A stretch of 64,000 bases of DNA, from assembly GCF_900187375.1 (NCBI RefSeq), contig NZ_FYEW01000001.1, positions 1,860,001 through 1,924,000 on the forward strand, in the 5' to 3' direction. Below the pieces are notes generated by a model. It was not told the DNA's origin, did not search any database, and saw only the letters and a program-made list of their open reading frames with translations. Below, in pieces: positions 1 through 9,278 of this stretch. This DNA comes from Hymenobacter gelipurpurascens. GTDB lineage: Bacteria > Bacteroidota > Bacteroidia > Cytophagales > Hymenobacteraceae. Every line of letters begins with the position of its first letter. The first letter of the stretch is position 1. The translations under genes and the position numbers were made by a program.

Positions 1-1
1 G

Positions 2-1933
2 GATCCGCTGCCCGGTGGCAAGTTCCGCTTACACGCCGAAGCGGATAAAGCCTGGCTGGTGGATCTGCCGAGCGGCGAGTTGATGCAGGAAGTACTCGAT
101 GTAAAATTCGACAGAACGGTACAGGCCGGCGACACCCTCCGCTCCCCCATGCTCACGGCCGTGATACAAGCCGAGCCAGGCTACGAGGATGCGACTTCTA
201 AGGAGCGCTACTACTTCCAGTTGTACGACCAAGCCGATCTGGCTGACGAATACCAGAGCCGCCTGACGGTGCGCCCCGTCGATCGGGAATCGCGCATTAT
301 CGAGCTGACCAGCAAGGGCACCGTACCACAGAAGGAAGTGCAGTTTCTGGATACGCTCATGCGCGTGTTCGTGGAAGATGAACTGCGTGACAAAAATACG
401 ACGGGCCAGAAAACAGTGGCCTTCCTGAACAAGGAAATCGGGCAGCTTTCTGACTCTGTGCGTAAATCTACCGCGGCCCTGAGCTCCTTCCGCGCCGCCC
501 GGGGCATGGTGGATGTTACGGCCCAATCTTCAGCCGGTATTCAGCAGCAGGGCGAGCTGCAGATGACGCGCGCCAAAATTGCCACCAACCGCAAGTACTA
601 CCAGAATATGCTCAGCTATTTGCGGGCGAACCAGGGTGCTACCCAGATTGTGTCGCCGAGCAGCGTGGGCATTGAGGACCCTGTGGTGAACAACCTGATT
701 CTGCAGCTCACGGACCTGAACAGCCAGCGCGCAGCTCTGGGCGTGAATGCCAGCGTAGACAATCCCATGGTAACCATTCTGGATGAGCGGATCCGCTCGG
801 CAAAGCAAGCCCTAGCCGAAACCCTCATCAACATGACCCGCGCCACGGATATTGCCCTACGCGACCTAGATGCTCAGCTGGCCAAAGTGCGTGGCACCAT
901 GAACCAGCTCCCGGAAAATGAGCGCCAGCTGGCCTCCCTCAAGAGCAAAACCGATTTTAACGACAAGAACTATCAGTTCCTGATTGAGAAACGGGCCGAG
1001 GCCGCCATTGCGCTGGCCACCAACTCCACCGACAAGAAGGTAATTGACGAAGCCAGCATGACTGGTGGCGGCCCTACAGAGCCCAAGCCTGTGCTGGTAG
1101 GATTAATTGCCCTGCTGGCAGGCCTAGGTATTCCGTTTGGCATTTCGATGCTGATGGACAAAGCCAACCGCCGCATTCAGAGCAAAGAAGACCTCTCGCG
1201 CATTACTACTATCCCCATGCTAGGCGTAATTGCTCACGGCACCAAGCAGGATAAGGTAACGATGTTCACGGACCCCAAAGGGCCTATTGCTGAGTCGTTC
1301 CGCTCTATCCGCGTGAACCTGCAGTACCTTTCGGCTGGCCTAGACAAGAAAGTGATTGGCGTTACGTCGTCGGTGCCGGGTGAGGGAAAAACCTTCTGCG
1401 CAGTAAACCTGGCCGCCGAAATGGCCCAGAGTGGCCGCAAGGTGCTCCTGCTGGAATGCGACCTGCGCCGGCCTACGGTGGCAAGCTACTTCGACCTGGG
1501 CCCCAATTGCGCCGAGCATGGCCTGAGCAGCTACCTCATGGGCCTGAGCACCGTGGAGGAAGCCCGCCACGCCACCGGCGTACGCAGCCTGGACGTGATG
1601 TGCTGCGGCCCCATTCCGCCAAACCCCACTGAGCTGCTCGAAAGCCCCCGCATGACCGAGCTCATGGAACAACTGCGCACCGAGTACGAGTACGTGATTG
1701 TGGACACTCCGCCGGTCGGTTACGTGGCCGAGTTCTTTATGCTGCTGCGCCACCTCGATGCTAACATTTATGTGGTGCGCCAGAACTATACCGACAAAGG
1801 GTTGGTGAGCCACATCAATGAGCTGCACCAGGAGAAAAAAATCAAGCAGATCTATATGGTTATCAACGACGTGCACTTCACCAAGACCTACGAGTATCGC
1901 TACAAGGAAAAGGCCTACACCTACGGGTACTAG
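2..1933 (+). CDS. Wzc-like polysaccharide co-polymerase / BY-type tyrosine autokinase (5' partial)
   Basis: The frame is open to the left edge, so the N-terminus lies outside the window; the GTG at 59 is probably internal. The visible part holds the periplasmic coiled-coil Wzz/GNVR region, then a Pro-rich stretch running into a second membrane segment (about 1065-1165), then a cytoplasmic BY-kinase domain. Kinase motifs seen are Walker A SVPGEGKT (about 1370-1393), Walker A' LLLECDLRRPT (about 1445) and Walker B VIVDTPPVG (about 1695). The C-terminus is a tyrosine cluster (YEYRYKEKAYTYGY), the usual autophosphorylation tail. By family it controls export and chain length of Wzy-made polysaccharide in the inner membrane. 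It leads the exopolysaccharide locus, 47 bp ahead of the flippase. A Wza-like export gene would be expected upstream, outside the window. Confidence 0.9.
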   Translation, partial: DPLPGGKFRLHAEADKAWLVDLPSGELMQEVLDVKFDRTVQAGDTLRSPMLTAVIQAEPGYEDATSKERYYFQLYDQADLADEYQSRLTVRPVDRESRIIELTSKGTVPQKEVQFLDTLMRVFVEDELRDKNTTGQKTVAFLNKEIGQLSDSVRKSTAALSSFRAARGMVDVTAQSSAGIQQQGELQMTRAKIATNRKYYQNMLSYLRANQGATQIVSPSSVGIEDPVVNNLILQLTDLNSQRAALGVNASVDNPMVTILDERIRSAKQALAETLINMTRATDIALRDLDAQLAKVRGTMNQLPENERQLASLKSKTDFNDKNYQFLIEKRAEAAIALATNSTDKKVIDEASMTGGGPTEPKPVLVGLIALLAGLGIPFGISMLMDKANRRIQSKEDLSRITTIPMLGVIAHGTKQDKVTMFTDPKGPIAESFRSIRVNLQYLSAGLDKKVIGVTSSVPGEGKTFCAVNLAAEMAQSGRKVLLLECDLRRPTVASYFDLGPNCAEHGLSSYLMGLSTVEEARHATGVRSLDVMCCGPIPPNPTELLESPRMTELMEQLRTEYEYVIVDTPPVGYVAEFFMLLRHLDANIYVVRQNYTDKGLVSHINELHQEKKIKQIYMVINDVHFTKTYEYRYKEKAYTYGY

Positions 1934-1980
1934 CCCAAACGGTCACTTCCTTTTTCGCATAGCTACGTTCCTGCTCCCTC

Positions 1981-3537
1981 ATGGCCTCTACTCCAAAAGC
2001 GTCCCTGACTTCAGCCACCTTGCGCGGTATGCAATGGACTACGCTGGCCACGATAGCTACTGCTGTTATGCAGATTGGCTATACGGCCGTGATGGCCCGT
2101 TTGCTGGATCCTGCCGCATTCGGACTGGTGGCTATGGCGGGGGTAGTGCTACGGTTTGGCGGGTACTTTGCAGAGATGGGCCTGGGGCATGCGCTGGTGC
2201 AACGGCCCCAACTTACTCCCTATACTATCCGGGCTGTTTTCACGGCATCCATGGTGCTCGGAATAGCTGTAGCCGGCATCATGTGGCTGCTAGCTCCGCT
2301 GGCTGTTTTTTTCCTCAAAAATGAGGGAGTTGTGCCATTGGTACGAGCTCTTTCCTTGGGCTTTGTGGTGAATGCGGCGGGCATGACGGCCAGCAGCCTA
2401 TTGCGCCGGGAGTTGCAGTTTGATACGCTGGCAAAAATTGATATTGCCGCGTATGTACTGGCCTACGGGGGCTTGGGCATAGGCCTAGCCTGGGCTGGCG
2501 CCGGTGTATGGAGCCTGATTGCGGCCAGCTTGGCCCAGCAGTTTCTGGTCACGGTGTTTGCATATGCCACCGTGCGGCACTCCGTAAAGTTTTTGCTGGG
2601 GTGGGAGCATTACGCGCCTCTGCTGAGCTATGGCGGTCAGGTGTCCGTTATCAGTTTCCTGGAGTTCCTGAATACCAACATGGACACCCTGCTGATTGGA
2701 CGCTTGCTCGGCTCGGCGCCGTTGGGCATTTACAATCGGGCGTACATGCTGCTGTATTTGCCGGCGTATTTTCTCTCCTTCAGCGTTGGAAAAGTGGCGT
2801 TTCCGGCATTCAGTCAGCTGCAGGAAGACCCTCGCCGACTGGGCGCCGTGTATCTCACGTGCACCACGCTGGTGGCGTCGCTGATTTTGCCTTTGTGTGC
2901 AGGAGTAGCCATTGCCGCGCCCGAAATAGTGCGGGTATTGCTTGGCCCCCGCTGGACCGAGGCAGTACCGGTGCTGCAGGTCTTGTCGTTGGCCATTCCC
3001 CTGATCATGACCACGTTGTTTGCAGGAATTGTAGCCGATGCCCGGGCCAACCTAAGGCAAAAGATGGCACTCAACCTCCAGTACATCACCTTGCTGGTAC
3101 TCTTGTTCCTGGGGCTGTACCGCTTTGGCCTACTGGGTATTGCCGCCGCCATAGGCCTAGGAGAAATAGCCAGAGCGGGCCTCTACATGCGGCTCACTCA
3201 CCAAGATCTGCAGCTTTCCTTTCGGCAGTTGCTGGGAGTATATGGGCCAGGGCTTCGGGGCGCATTGGGTGTAGGCCTTACTCTGTTGCTGGTATCTGAA
3301 ATAATACGTCCCCTGGCGCTTCCGGGCTTGGTAGCACTCCTGCTTCAGATGGTTATGGGAGCCGTGTCGCTGGGTATTCTGCTGTTTCGCTGGCCCTCAC
3401 CAGAGTTGCGGCCGTGGCTTCTGCGAGCACTGCACGCCGTGTATCAGCAGCGCCTGGTTCCGCAGCGGATACGCATGCTGCTGGATAGGTATTTTGTTTT
3501 TCTGGAGCAGACGGAACCACAGCCCGCTGCGGCGTAG
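1981..3537 (+). CDS. Polysaccharide flippase (Wzx / MOP superfamily)
   Basis: This 518-residue, almost entirely hydrophobic protein has about 12-14 predicted membrane segments, the size and layout of Wzx/PST-type oligosaccharide flippases. The N-terminus (ATLRGMQWTTLATIATAVMQ) matches the usual start of this family, where an early Gly-rich helix is followed by a long hydrophobic run, and there is a typical internal stretch around LIGRLLGSAPLGIYNRAY. The role is translocation of undecaprenyl-linked repeat units across the inner membrane. It lies between the Wzc-like kinase and the Wzy-like polymerase, as expected for a Wzx/Wzy pathway. Start is the ATG at 1981. The symbol is not assigned because Wzx proteins diverge strongly. 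Confidence 0.88.
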   Translation: MASTPKASLTSATLRGMQWTTLATIATAVMQIGYTAVMARLLDPAAFGLVAMAGVVLRFGGYFAEMGLGHALVQRPQLTPYTIRAVFTASMVLGIAVAGIMWLLAPLAVFFLKNEGVVPLVRALSLGFVVNAAGMTASSLLRRELQFDTLAKIDIAAYVLAYGGLGIGLAWAGAGVWSLIAASLAQQFLVTVFAYATVRHSVKFLLGWEHYAPLLSYGGQVSVISFLEFLNTNMDTLLIGRLLGSAPLGIYNRAYMLLYLPAYFLSFSVGKVAFPAFSQLQEDPRRLGAVYLTCTTLVASLILPLCAGVAIAAPEIVRVLLGPRWTEAVPVLQVLSLAIPLIMTTLFAGIVADARANLRQKMALNLQYITLLVLLFLGLYRFGLLGIAAAIGLGEIARAGLYMRLTHQDLQLSFRQLLGVYGPGLRGALGVGLTLLLVSEIIRPLALPGLVALLLQMVMGAVSLGILLFRWPSPELRPWLLRALHAVYQQRLVPQRIRMLLDRYFVFLEQTEPQPAAA

Positions 3538-3567
3538 CTGCTCATCTATTATGCTACCTGAACAGGT

Positions 3568-3583
3568 AGTGGCCTAGGCCACT
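3568..3583. repeat. 16-bp perfect palindrome built on the GGCCTA motif
   Basis: AGTGGCCTAGGCCACT is a loopless perfect palindrome, 31 bp after the flippase stop codon. No T-run follows, so it is not a classical intrinsic terminator. It is one of several head-to-head pairings of the window-wide AGTGGCCTA motif found at gene ends. Confidence 0.7.
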
Positions 3584-3651
3584 CCAGATGGGTCTCATTG
3601 ACATCTGACGCTCTATCATCGGCCTGCTCCTTTACTGTTCTACTGTTCGCA

Positions 3652-4959
3652 ATGAAAATCCGGCTTCGCTTCTTGGTCATCCTCGTGATGCTGATCATCT
3701 TTTTCACGGATCAGGCATTCTGGGAGTACTATACAACTAATGAGGATGACCCACTGCTTTACCAGCTGAATTATGTGCTTGTTGCCATCAGTTCGGTGGT
3801 TTGCCTCCTATACTACCGTCATCTCCCGGTCCTGCTTCGGTGGTGGATGGGCCTGACGCTGGCCTACATCGGGTTGTTGATGCTAGAGGCCTACCAGATG
3901 CAGGGCCACTGGTTTATCTACCCGCACGTGTTTATGAAGCTGCTGGTGTTGCTCATGCCTCCTGGCGTCTACCTGCTTCACAGGCGTTTCGGAATGCCCC
4001 ATCTGCGGGTGCTGGCGGCCGTTGTGCTGCTGGTATTAATGGGCAACCTGCTGCTGTACCACCCCGATTCTTTGAGTTGGAGCGCCTTCGCCGACAACAA
4101 GCGCGGATTTATGACGCCTTCTGCTCACTTGTTCCTGCTACTAGTACTACTTAGCCTGAACTGGTATCTGCAGCGGCCATCATTTATTAGTATGGGGGTC
4201 TTTTTTCTGAGTATGGCCATGGTGTTTTTCCTTCAGCACCGCACCATTTGGGCTTGTACTGCCGTGGCCTTGCCCGTAAACCTGTTGCTGCTGCGGCGCG
4301 TGCCTACTGCCGTACTTTCCTGGCGGCGCCTCAGCTTATTGGTTACAATTCCGCTGCTCGCCATTTCCCTGGGTGGCCTAGCCACCGTTCTCGATAACCC
4401 CGCCGTAATGCGCCGGATTGATGAAAGCATCGAAGATATTCGCAACCCCAACAAGCAAGGAACCGGCGAATGGCGCCGGCTGCAGCGAGAGGCCTATACG
4501 CCTTTCGTAGAAGAGCGCCCCCTGATGGGCTGGCGGCTGGAAGGGTTTGAGCTACCTGTTCAATTCTATGACCCCAGCAGCAACCTGCCGATGTGGGAAG
4601 ATTTCACGGGCCACCATTTCCACAGCTTTTACCTCGACAGGATGTTTTACCTCGGCATCGTGGGCGTGTTGCTGACCTTGACTATCCCTATCATTCTGGT
4701 GTACAGGCGCCTACGTCAGCCCACCCCACTGACGCCCGAAATGGTGGCTCTCATCTCTTTTGGCAGCACGTTTCTGGTTTACGCGTACTCCTACGACTGG
4801 TCTTTCTATCACTATGCCTTCTTAGGATTCATGCTGGCGGCTTTGGCGGAGCCCGTTCCTGTCATGCCTCCCGTTCCGGTGCCTGCTCCGTCTCTGCCGG
4901 GCTCTGCGGCCTGGCCTCCTGCCCCCCTACCCGCTCACTTCTCAGCCCAGGAGGCCTAA
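3652..4959 (+). CDS. O-antigen/exopolysaccharide polymerase or ligase (Wzy/WaaL-like)
   Basis: A multi-spanning membrane protein of 435 residues with about 10-12 hydrophobic segments and one long soluble loop (about residues 225-330, including the RRIDESIEDIRNPNKQGTGE region). This topology is typical of the O-antigen ligase/polymerase superfamily. The chosen start is the ATG at 3652 (MKIRLRFLVI), because upstream in-frame codons give an implausible non-hydrophobic extension from a TTG. The C-terminus after the last membrane segment is a Pro/Ala/Val-rich tail of about 45 residues. In this locus it most likely polymerises flipped repeat units in the periplasm; a ligase role cannot be excluded from sequence. 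Confidence 0.78.
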   Translation: MKIRLRFLVILVMLIIFFTDQAFWEYYTTNEDDPLLYQLNYVLVAISSVVCLLYYRHLPVLLRWWMGLTLAYIGLLMLEAYQMQGHWFIYPHVFMKLLVLLMPPGVYLLHRRFGMPHLRVLAAVVLLVLMGNLLLYHPDSLSWSAFADNKRGFMTPSAHLFLLLVLLSLNWYLQRPSFISMGVFFLSMAMVFFLQHRTIWACTAVALPVNLLLLRRVPTAVLSWRRLSLLVTIPLLAISLGGLATVLDNPAVMRRIDESIEDIRNPNKQGTGEWRRLQREAYTPFVEERPLMGWRLEGFELPVQFYDPSSNLPMWEDFTGHHFHSFYLDRMFYLGIVGVLLTLTIPIILVYRRLRQPTPLTPEMVALISFGSTFLVYAYSYDWSFYHYAFLGFMLAALAEPVPVMPPVPVPAPSLPGSAAWPPAPLPAHFSAQEA

Positions 4960-5001
4960 CGCGCGCCCCAGTTCTCTCCCTAGCAGTTTGCTCTCTTCCA
5001 T

Positions 5002-6153
5002 ATGAAAGTCCTATGGCTTGCCCCTTTTCCGCACCGGAGTTATGCCGGCCACCCGGCCCCCTGGCTTACCACGCTGGCCCGTGCTCTCAGCCGACAGCCG
5101 GGGTTTGACCTGACGGTATTAAACTGGGAGCCAGCCCTGACTCAGCCAGTAGAGGAGTACGAGCAGGACGGCATTCACTTCGTATATCTGAAGACGCCTA
5201 CCACCCGCCAGGACCTGCTTTCCCTGTATCGCCAGCGCATTGCTCTAACCGCCGACTACCTGCGCCGCTACCACCGGGAGTACGATGTTATTCATGTGCA
5301 TGGCTCCGAGCTGCAGTACCAAGCCGCCGTGGCAGGCCTAGACCGGCCTGTACTTTTATCCGTGCAGGGTATCATCTCAGAGTGTCTGCGGGTGCTGCCC
5401 GAAACCCTGTCGTTGCGGCGGGTTTTCTGGACGCTGGCCAGCTACTACGAGCGTAAATATGTGCCGGGCATCCATGAGTTCTCGTGCCGTACAAACTGGG
5501 ACAAAGCACAAGTGGCGAAGCTCAGCCCCGGCAGCCGCATTCACCACAATTGGGAGATGATACGGCCAGAATTCTTTGCGCCGGTCACAGAAGATTCTGT
5601 TCCAGAGGGGCGCCCTCAGATTCTGTTTATGGGTGGCACCCAAATCATGAAAGGCTTTCACGAAACCCTGCAAGCCTTTGATGCAGTATGCCGCCAGATA
5701 CCGGCCAAGTTGGTAGTGGTAGGCGAGCAGGATGCTGAGCAGGTATTCCGCTACGTGCGACAGGCAGGCCTACACCATATTCAGCACCAAGATATTGAGT
5801 GCAGGGGCTTCCAAACGGCTCAGCAGTTGCGAGACGTATTCGCGCAATCGTTGTGCCTGCTCCATCCTTCCTACATTGATAACAGCCCCAATAGTGTGTG
5901 CGAAGCGCAGGTAGCGGGGCTGCCGGTAGTAGCCTCGCAGGTTGGCGGGGTAGATTCGCTGATTGATGATGGCCACACGGGGTTGCTTTCTTCCTTACGC
6001 CCCCAGCAGCTGGCCGACCAAGTGCTACGCCTGCACCACGCCCCCGACCTGAGTCGCCGGTTGGCAGCGCAGGCCCAGGTGGTGGCTCGCACTCGCCACG
6101 ACCCTGCTACTATCCTACAACGCGCCCTCGATATCTACCACGTGATCCAATAA
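5002..6153 (+). CDS. Glycosyltransferase family 4 (GT-B fold)
   Basis: A 383-residue GT-B enzyme. The N-terminal domain begins MKVLWLAPFPHRSYAGHPAP. The C-terminal nucleotide-sugar domain starts near QILFMGGTQIMKGFHE, a GT4 hallmark, and carries the E-x7-E type region NSVCEAQVAGLPVVA followed by GGVDSLIDDG. The gene is 42 bp downstream of the polymerase and 12 bp upstream of the acyltransferase, so it is probably in one operon. It should add one sugar to the lipid-linked repeat unit on the cytoplasmic face; donor and linkage cannot be read from the sequence. Confidence 0.85.
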   Translation: MKVLWLAPFPHRSYAGHPAPWLTTLARALSRQPGFDLTVLNWEPALTQPVEEYEQDGIHFVYLKTPTTRQDLLSLYRQRIALTADYLRRYHREYDVIHVHGSELQYQAAVAGLDRPVLLSVQGIISECLRVLPETLSLRRVFWTLASYYERKYVPGIHEFSCRTNWDKAQVAKLSPGSRIHHNWEMIRPEFFAPVTEDSVPEGRPQILFMGGTQIMKGFHETLQAFDAVCRQIPAKLVVVGEQDAEQVFRYVRQAGLHHIQHQDIECRGFQTAQQLRDVFAQSLCLLHPSYIDNSPNSVCEAQVAGLPVVASQVGGVDSLIDDGHTGLLSSLRPQQLADQVLRLHHAPDLSRRLAAQAQVVARTRHDPATILQRALDIYHVIQ

Positions 6154-6165
6154 CCACCCCACGCT

Positions 6166-6828
6166 ATGAACCCTCTCTTCCGCTTTTCCGGCCTACGGAA
6201 AGTCACGTATCTACTGCAGAACGCGGTGTTCAACTGGTTGTACGCGGGTCGGCTGGGCACTTCCATCAAGATTTTCGGGATTCCGCTCCTGCAGGTACCG
6301 AACTGGAAGAACGTGCGTGTAGGCCAGGGGGTGTGGCTAATTTCCGATTCCTACTTCAGTGAGCCCGGCATCAGCCACCCCGTTCTGATTCGTCTGCTCA
6401 ATGACTCGGCGCGACTGAGCATCGGCGACAATGTGGGTATTAGCGGTGGTGGCATTTGCGTGCAAACGGAAGTCATCATTGGGAATGATGTTATGCTAGG
6501 GGCCAACACATTTATTACGGATACCGATTTCCACCCGCTTCTTGCTGAAAACCGCCGCTTCAGCGACGCCAATATCCGAACCCGGCCGGTCCTCATTGAA
6601 GACAACGTATTCATCGGTATGAATAGCTTGATTCTCAAAGGCGTACACATCGGTCGAAACTCCGTTATTGGCGCAGGAAGCGTAGTCTCGCATGATGTTC
6701 CGGCCAATGAAATCTGGGCCGGTAACCCTGCCCGGTTTGTGAAGCGTCTGCCGGTGGGCCCTTCCGGTCCTGAAGCGGATACTGCAGCAGTAGCCGCGCA
6801 GGTTGCGGTTTTATCGTCGGCGTCTTGA
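6166..6828 (+). CDS. Hexapeptide-repeat (left-handed beta-helix) acyltransferase
   Basis: A 220-residue protein with hexapeptide repeats over about residues 85-190 (IGDNVGISGGGICVQTEVII, IEDNVFIGMNSLILKGVHIG and the following RNSVIGAGSVV). It ends in the AGNPARFVKR signature of the LacA/WbbJ/NodL class of sugar O-acetyltransferases. A catalytic histidine candidate lies in TDTDFHPL. The likely reaction is acetyl transfer from acetyl-CoA to a sugar of the polysaccharide repeat. It sits between two glycosyltransferases and the region downstream of it carries a GGCCTAG motif just after the stop. Confidence 0.87.
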   Translation: MNPLFRFSGLRKVTYLLQNAVFNWLYAGRLGTSIKIFGIPLLQVPNWKNVRVGQGVWLISDSYFSEPGISHPVLIRLLNDSARLSIGDNVGISGGGICVQTEVIIGNDVMLGANTFITDTDFHPLLAENRRFSDANIRTRPVLIEDNVFIGMNSLILKGVHIGRNSVIGAGSVVSHDVPANEIWAGNPARFVKRLPVGPSGPEADTAAVAAQVAVLSSAS

Positions 6829-6869
6829 GAGTGGCCTAGCAATTCCTTATCTGCATTCCCGATCCAATT

Positions 6870-7877
6870 ATGCTTGACTCTACCCACCTGATCACGCCCG
6901 TATTGTTGCTGCTGTTCAATCGTCCGGACACCACTCGTCGGGTGTTTGCGGCGGTGCGCCAGGCCCGGCCGAAGAGGCTGTACATCGCCGCCGACGGTCC
7001 CCGCCCCACTCACCCCACCGATGTGGCACTGTGTGCCGAAGCACGCTCTATTGTGGGAGAAATTGACTGGCCTTGCGAAGTATTTACGCTGTTTCGGTCT
7101 ACCAACCTCAACTGTGGCCTAGGTCCGGCTACAGCTATCGATTGGTTTTTTCGGGCTGAAGAAGAGGGCATTATTCTGGAAGATGACTGTGTACCTTCTC
7201 CTTCCTTCTTTACCTTCTGTGAAGAGCTGCTGGCCCGCTACCGTTCCGACACCCGCGTAATGCACATTGGCGGCAACAATTTCAGCCGCGAAGCCTGCTA
7301 CTCTCAGCGGGCAGGCTCTGACTCGTACTTTTTCTCCACTCAGGTAAACAGCTGGGGATGGGCTACCTGGCGCCGCGCCTGGCAGCTCTACGACTTTCAT
7401 CTGACGCGCTTTCAGAACCTCCACGATCAAGGCTATCTGGAGGGAAAGTACAGCTCATGGCTCGAAACCCGCTACCGCCTCAGCAAGATACAAGAGGTAC
7501 GGCACCTGCCCCAGCCGCCCGATGTGTGGGACTATCAATGGCACTTCGCGGTGCTGGCTCACTCGGGGCTGTGCATAGTGCCAGCCGTGAATCTGGTAGG
7601 AAATATCGGCTTTGGAGAGCTGGGCACGCACACCCTCGATGCACAAGACCAGCAAGCCAACCAGCCTGCCTCCGACCTGGCTTTCCCGCTGCAGCACCCA
7701 GCGCAGGTGTTGCAGGATAAGCGCCGCGACCGACAGCATTTTCGGGAGTTTTTGCTTAGTCGCGTTGCCATTAAGGCCCGCAAAATGCTGAGTCGCCCAC
7801 GTACCGCATCGGCGCCAGCCCCGGCACCACCTCCGGTTCCTACAGCGTCTGTTTCGCCTCAAACACAATTGGTATGA
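6870..7877 (+). CDS. GT-A-like nucleotide-diphospho-sugar transferase
   Basis: 335 residues with a Rossmann-like GT-A start (PVLLLLFNRPDTTRRVF), then ADGPR and an acidic metal-binding type motif LEDDCVPS near residue 105. The central segment SWGWATWRRAWQLYD is characteristic of the family often annotated as HlpA-like or nucleotide-diphospho-sugar transferase proteins. The C-terminal 30 residues are a Pro/Ala-rich low-complexity tail. Its stop overlaps the next start (ATGA at 7874-7877), which implies translational coupling. Role in exopolysaccharide assembly is inferred from the locus; the sugar is unknown. Confidence 0.75.
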   Translation: MLDSTHLITPVLLLLFNRPDTTRRVFAAVRQARPKRLYIAADGPRPTHPTDVALCAEARSIVGEIDWPCEVFTLFRSTNLNCGLGPATAIDWFFRAEEEGIILEDDCVPSPSFFTFCEELLARYRSDTRVMHIGGNNFSREACYSQRAGSDSYFFSTQVNSWGWATWRRAWQLYDFHLTRFQNLHDQGYLEGKYSSWLETRYRLSKIQEVRHLPQPPDVWDYQWHFAVLAHSGLCIVPAVNLVGNIGFGELGTHTLDAQDQQANQPASDLAFPLQHPAQVLQDKRRDRQHFREFLLSRVAIKARKMLSRPRTASAPAPAPPPVPTASVSPQTQLV

Positions 7878-9181
7878 ACGTTTTGCTATCAGCTTACGCC
7901 TGTAACCCCTCTTATGGGGGTGAAGATGGCTTCGGCTTTCACTGGACCTGGCAAACTGCTCAGCAGGGCCACCGTGTGTGGTGCCTTACCAACCCTGCTG
8001 GCGAAGCCGATATCAAGGAATACCTGACCCAACATTCCGCTGAAATACCGAATGGCCGACTGCAGTTCACTTATGTGAGAGTGCCCAATTGGGTGGAATT
8101 TCTGTACCGGTGGCAGTTTGGGGTGTACCTGCACTACCTGGTGTGGCAGTTTCTAGCTTGGCGAGTGGCGCGCCGCCTTGATGCGCAGGTAAACTTCGAC
8201 TGGGTACACCACGCTACTTTTGGCAGCCTGCAGATGGGCTCCTGGATGTGGCGACTAGGCAAACCCCTGATTTTTGGGCCTGTAGGGGGCGGCCAGCGTG
8301 CGCCCAAAGCCTTCAAGCAATACCTGCCCAACTGGTTTAAGGCCGAAACTATGCGCAATGCGGTGGGCTGGCTTCTCATGCACCTCGACCCCAACGTGCG
8401 CCAGACGTTGCGCCACGCCTCCGTGGTATTAGCCACCAACTCCGAAACGGCCAACCTGGCCCAACGCATGGGTGCCCGCCGTGTGGAGCTTTTCTTGGAT
8501 TCGGGCTTGCCCGAGGATTTTTTTCTTCAGGATTATCATGTGCGGCAGCCACAGCCAACTCTGCGCCTGTTGTGGGTTGGCCGGTTTTTCCCGCGCAAAG
8601 CGCTGCAACTGGTGCTGGAGGCGCTAGGCCAGGTAAACAAGCAAGTTCCGTTTCATCTGACCATTATCGGCTTTGGCGAGCAGGAGGTGCTGTTGCCGGG
8701 CTGGCTCACGGAGTATGGCCTAGAGCAGCACGTAACGTGGCGTGGGCAGCAACCGTGGCCGCAGGTGCGCGAAGCTCTGCTTGAGCACGATGCCTTTATG
8801 TTCGGAAGCCTACGCGACTCCTTTGCCTCACAGTTTCTGGAAGCTATGGCGAGTGGCCTACCCATCATCACCCTCGACCACCAAGGAGCCCACGACTTCA
8901 TTCCGGATTCTGCCGGGCTGAAAGTACCGGTTACCACGCCGGCCGCCACCGCAGCAGCCCTGGCCCGTGCCGTCGAGTATTTCTACCATCACCCCACGGA
9001 GCGCGAGGCCATGGGTCGGGCTGGCTATGCCTTTGCACGTACCCAAACCTGGGGGGCCAAAGCCAAACGCCTGCAGACCCTGGCGCTTGGTTTAGTGCGC
9101 CCTAGGCCAGTACCGAGTGTGGCCGCTCCCGCTTCCAGCACAATGGAAGCCGATCTGCCCCTGGAGGCGATACCCCGATAA
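7874..9181 (+). CDS. Glycosyltransferase family 4 (GT-B fold)
   Basis: A 435-residue GT-B enzyme beginning MNVLLSAYACNPSYGGEDGF, a typical N-terminus of GT4 enzymes in exopolysaccharide loci. The C-terminal domain shows RLLWVGRFFPRKALQLVLEA and the acceptor/donor loop ASQFLEAMASGLPIITLD (E-x7-E region). The start overlaps the preceding stop by 4 bp (ATGA). A Pro/Ala/Ser-rich tail of about 30 residues ends the protein, as in two neighbouring locus genes. It is expected to be cytoplasmic or peripheral to the inner membrane and to extend the repeat unit; specificity unknown. Confidence 0.86.
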   Translation: MNVLLSAYACNPSYGGEDGFGFHWTWQTAQQGHRVWCLTNPAGEADIKEYLTQHSAEIPNGRLQFTYVRVPNWVEFLYRWQFGVYLHYLVWQFLAWRVARRLDAQVNFDWVHHATFGSLQMGSWMWRLGKPLIFGPVGGGQRAPKAFKQYLPNWFKAETMRNAVGWLLMHLDPNVRQTLRHASVVLATNSETANLAQRMGARRVELFLDSGLPEDFFLQDYHVRQPQPTLRLLWVGRFFPRKALQLVLEALGQVNKQVPFHLTIIGFGEQEVLLPGWLTEYGLEQHVTWRGQQPWPQVREALLEHDAFMFGSLRDSFASQFLEAMASGLPIITLDHQGAHDFIPDSAGLKVPVTTPAATAAALARAVEYFYHHPTEREAMGRAGYAFARTQTWGAKAKRLQTLALGLVRPRPVPSVAAPASSTMEADLPLEAIPR

Positions 9182-9278
9182 GTTATTTTCCATCTAGGCC
9201 AGTATTACCATCAGCTAGCCGCTCCGCCCAGTGCCGAACTAGGGAGGGTGGCCTAGCAACACTCAGCTTTTTCTATCT

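Noticed and set aside
1..6. GGATCC at the window edge as a possible cloning junction
   Set aside because: A single restriction site has no meaning by itself, and the reading frame of the Wzc-like gene continues through it.
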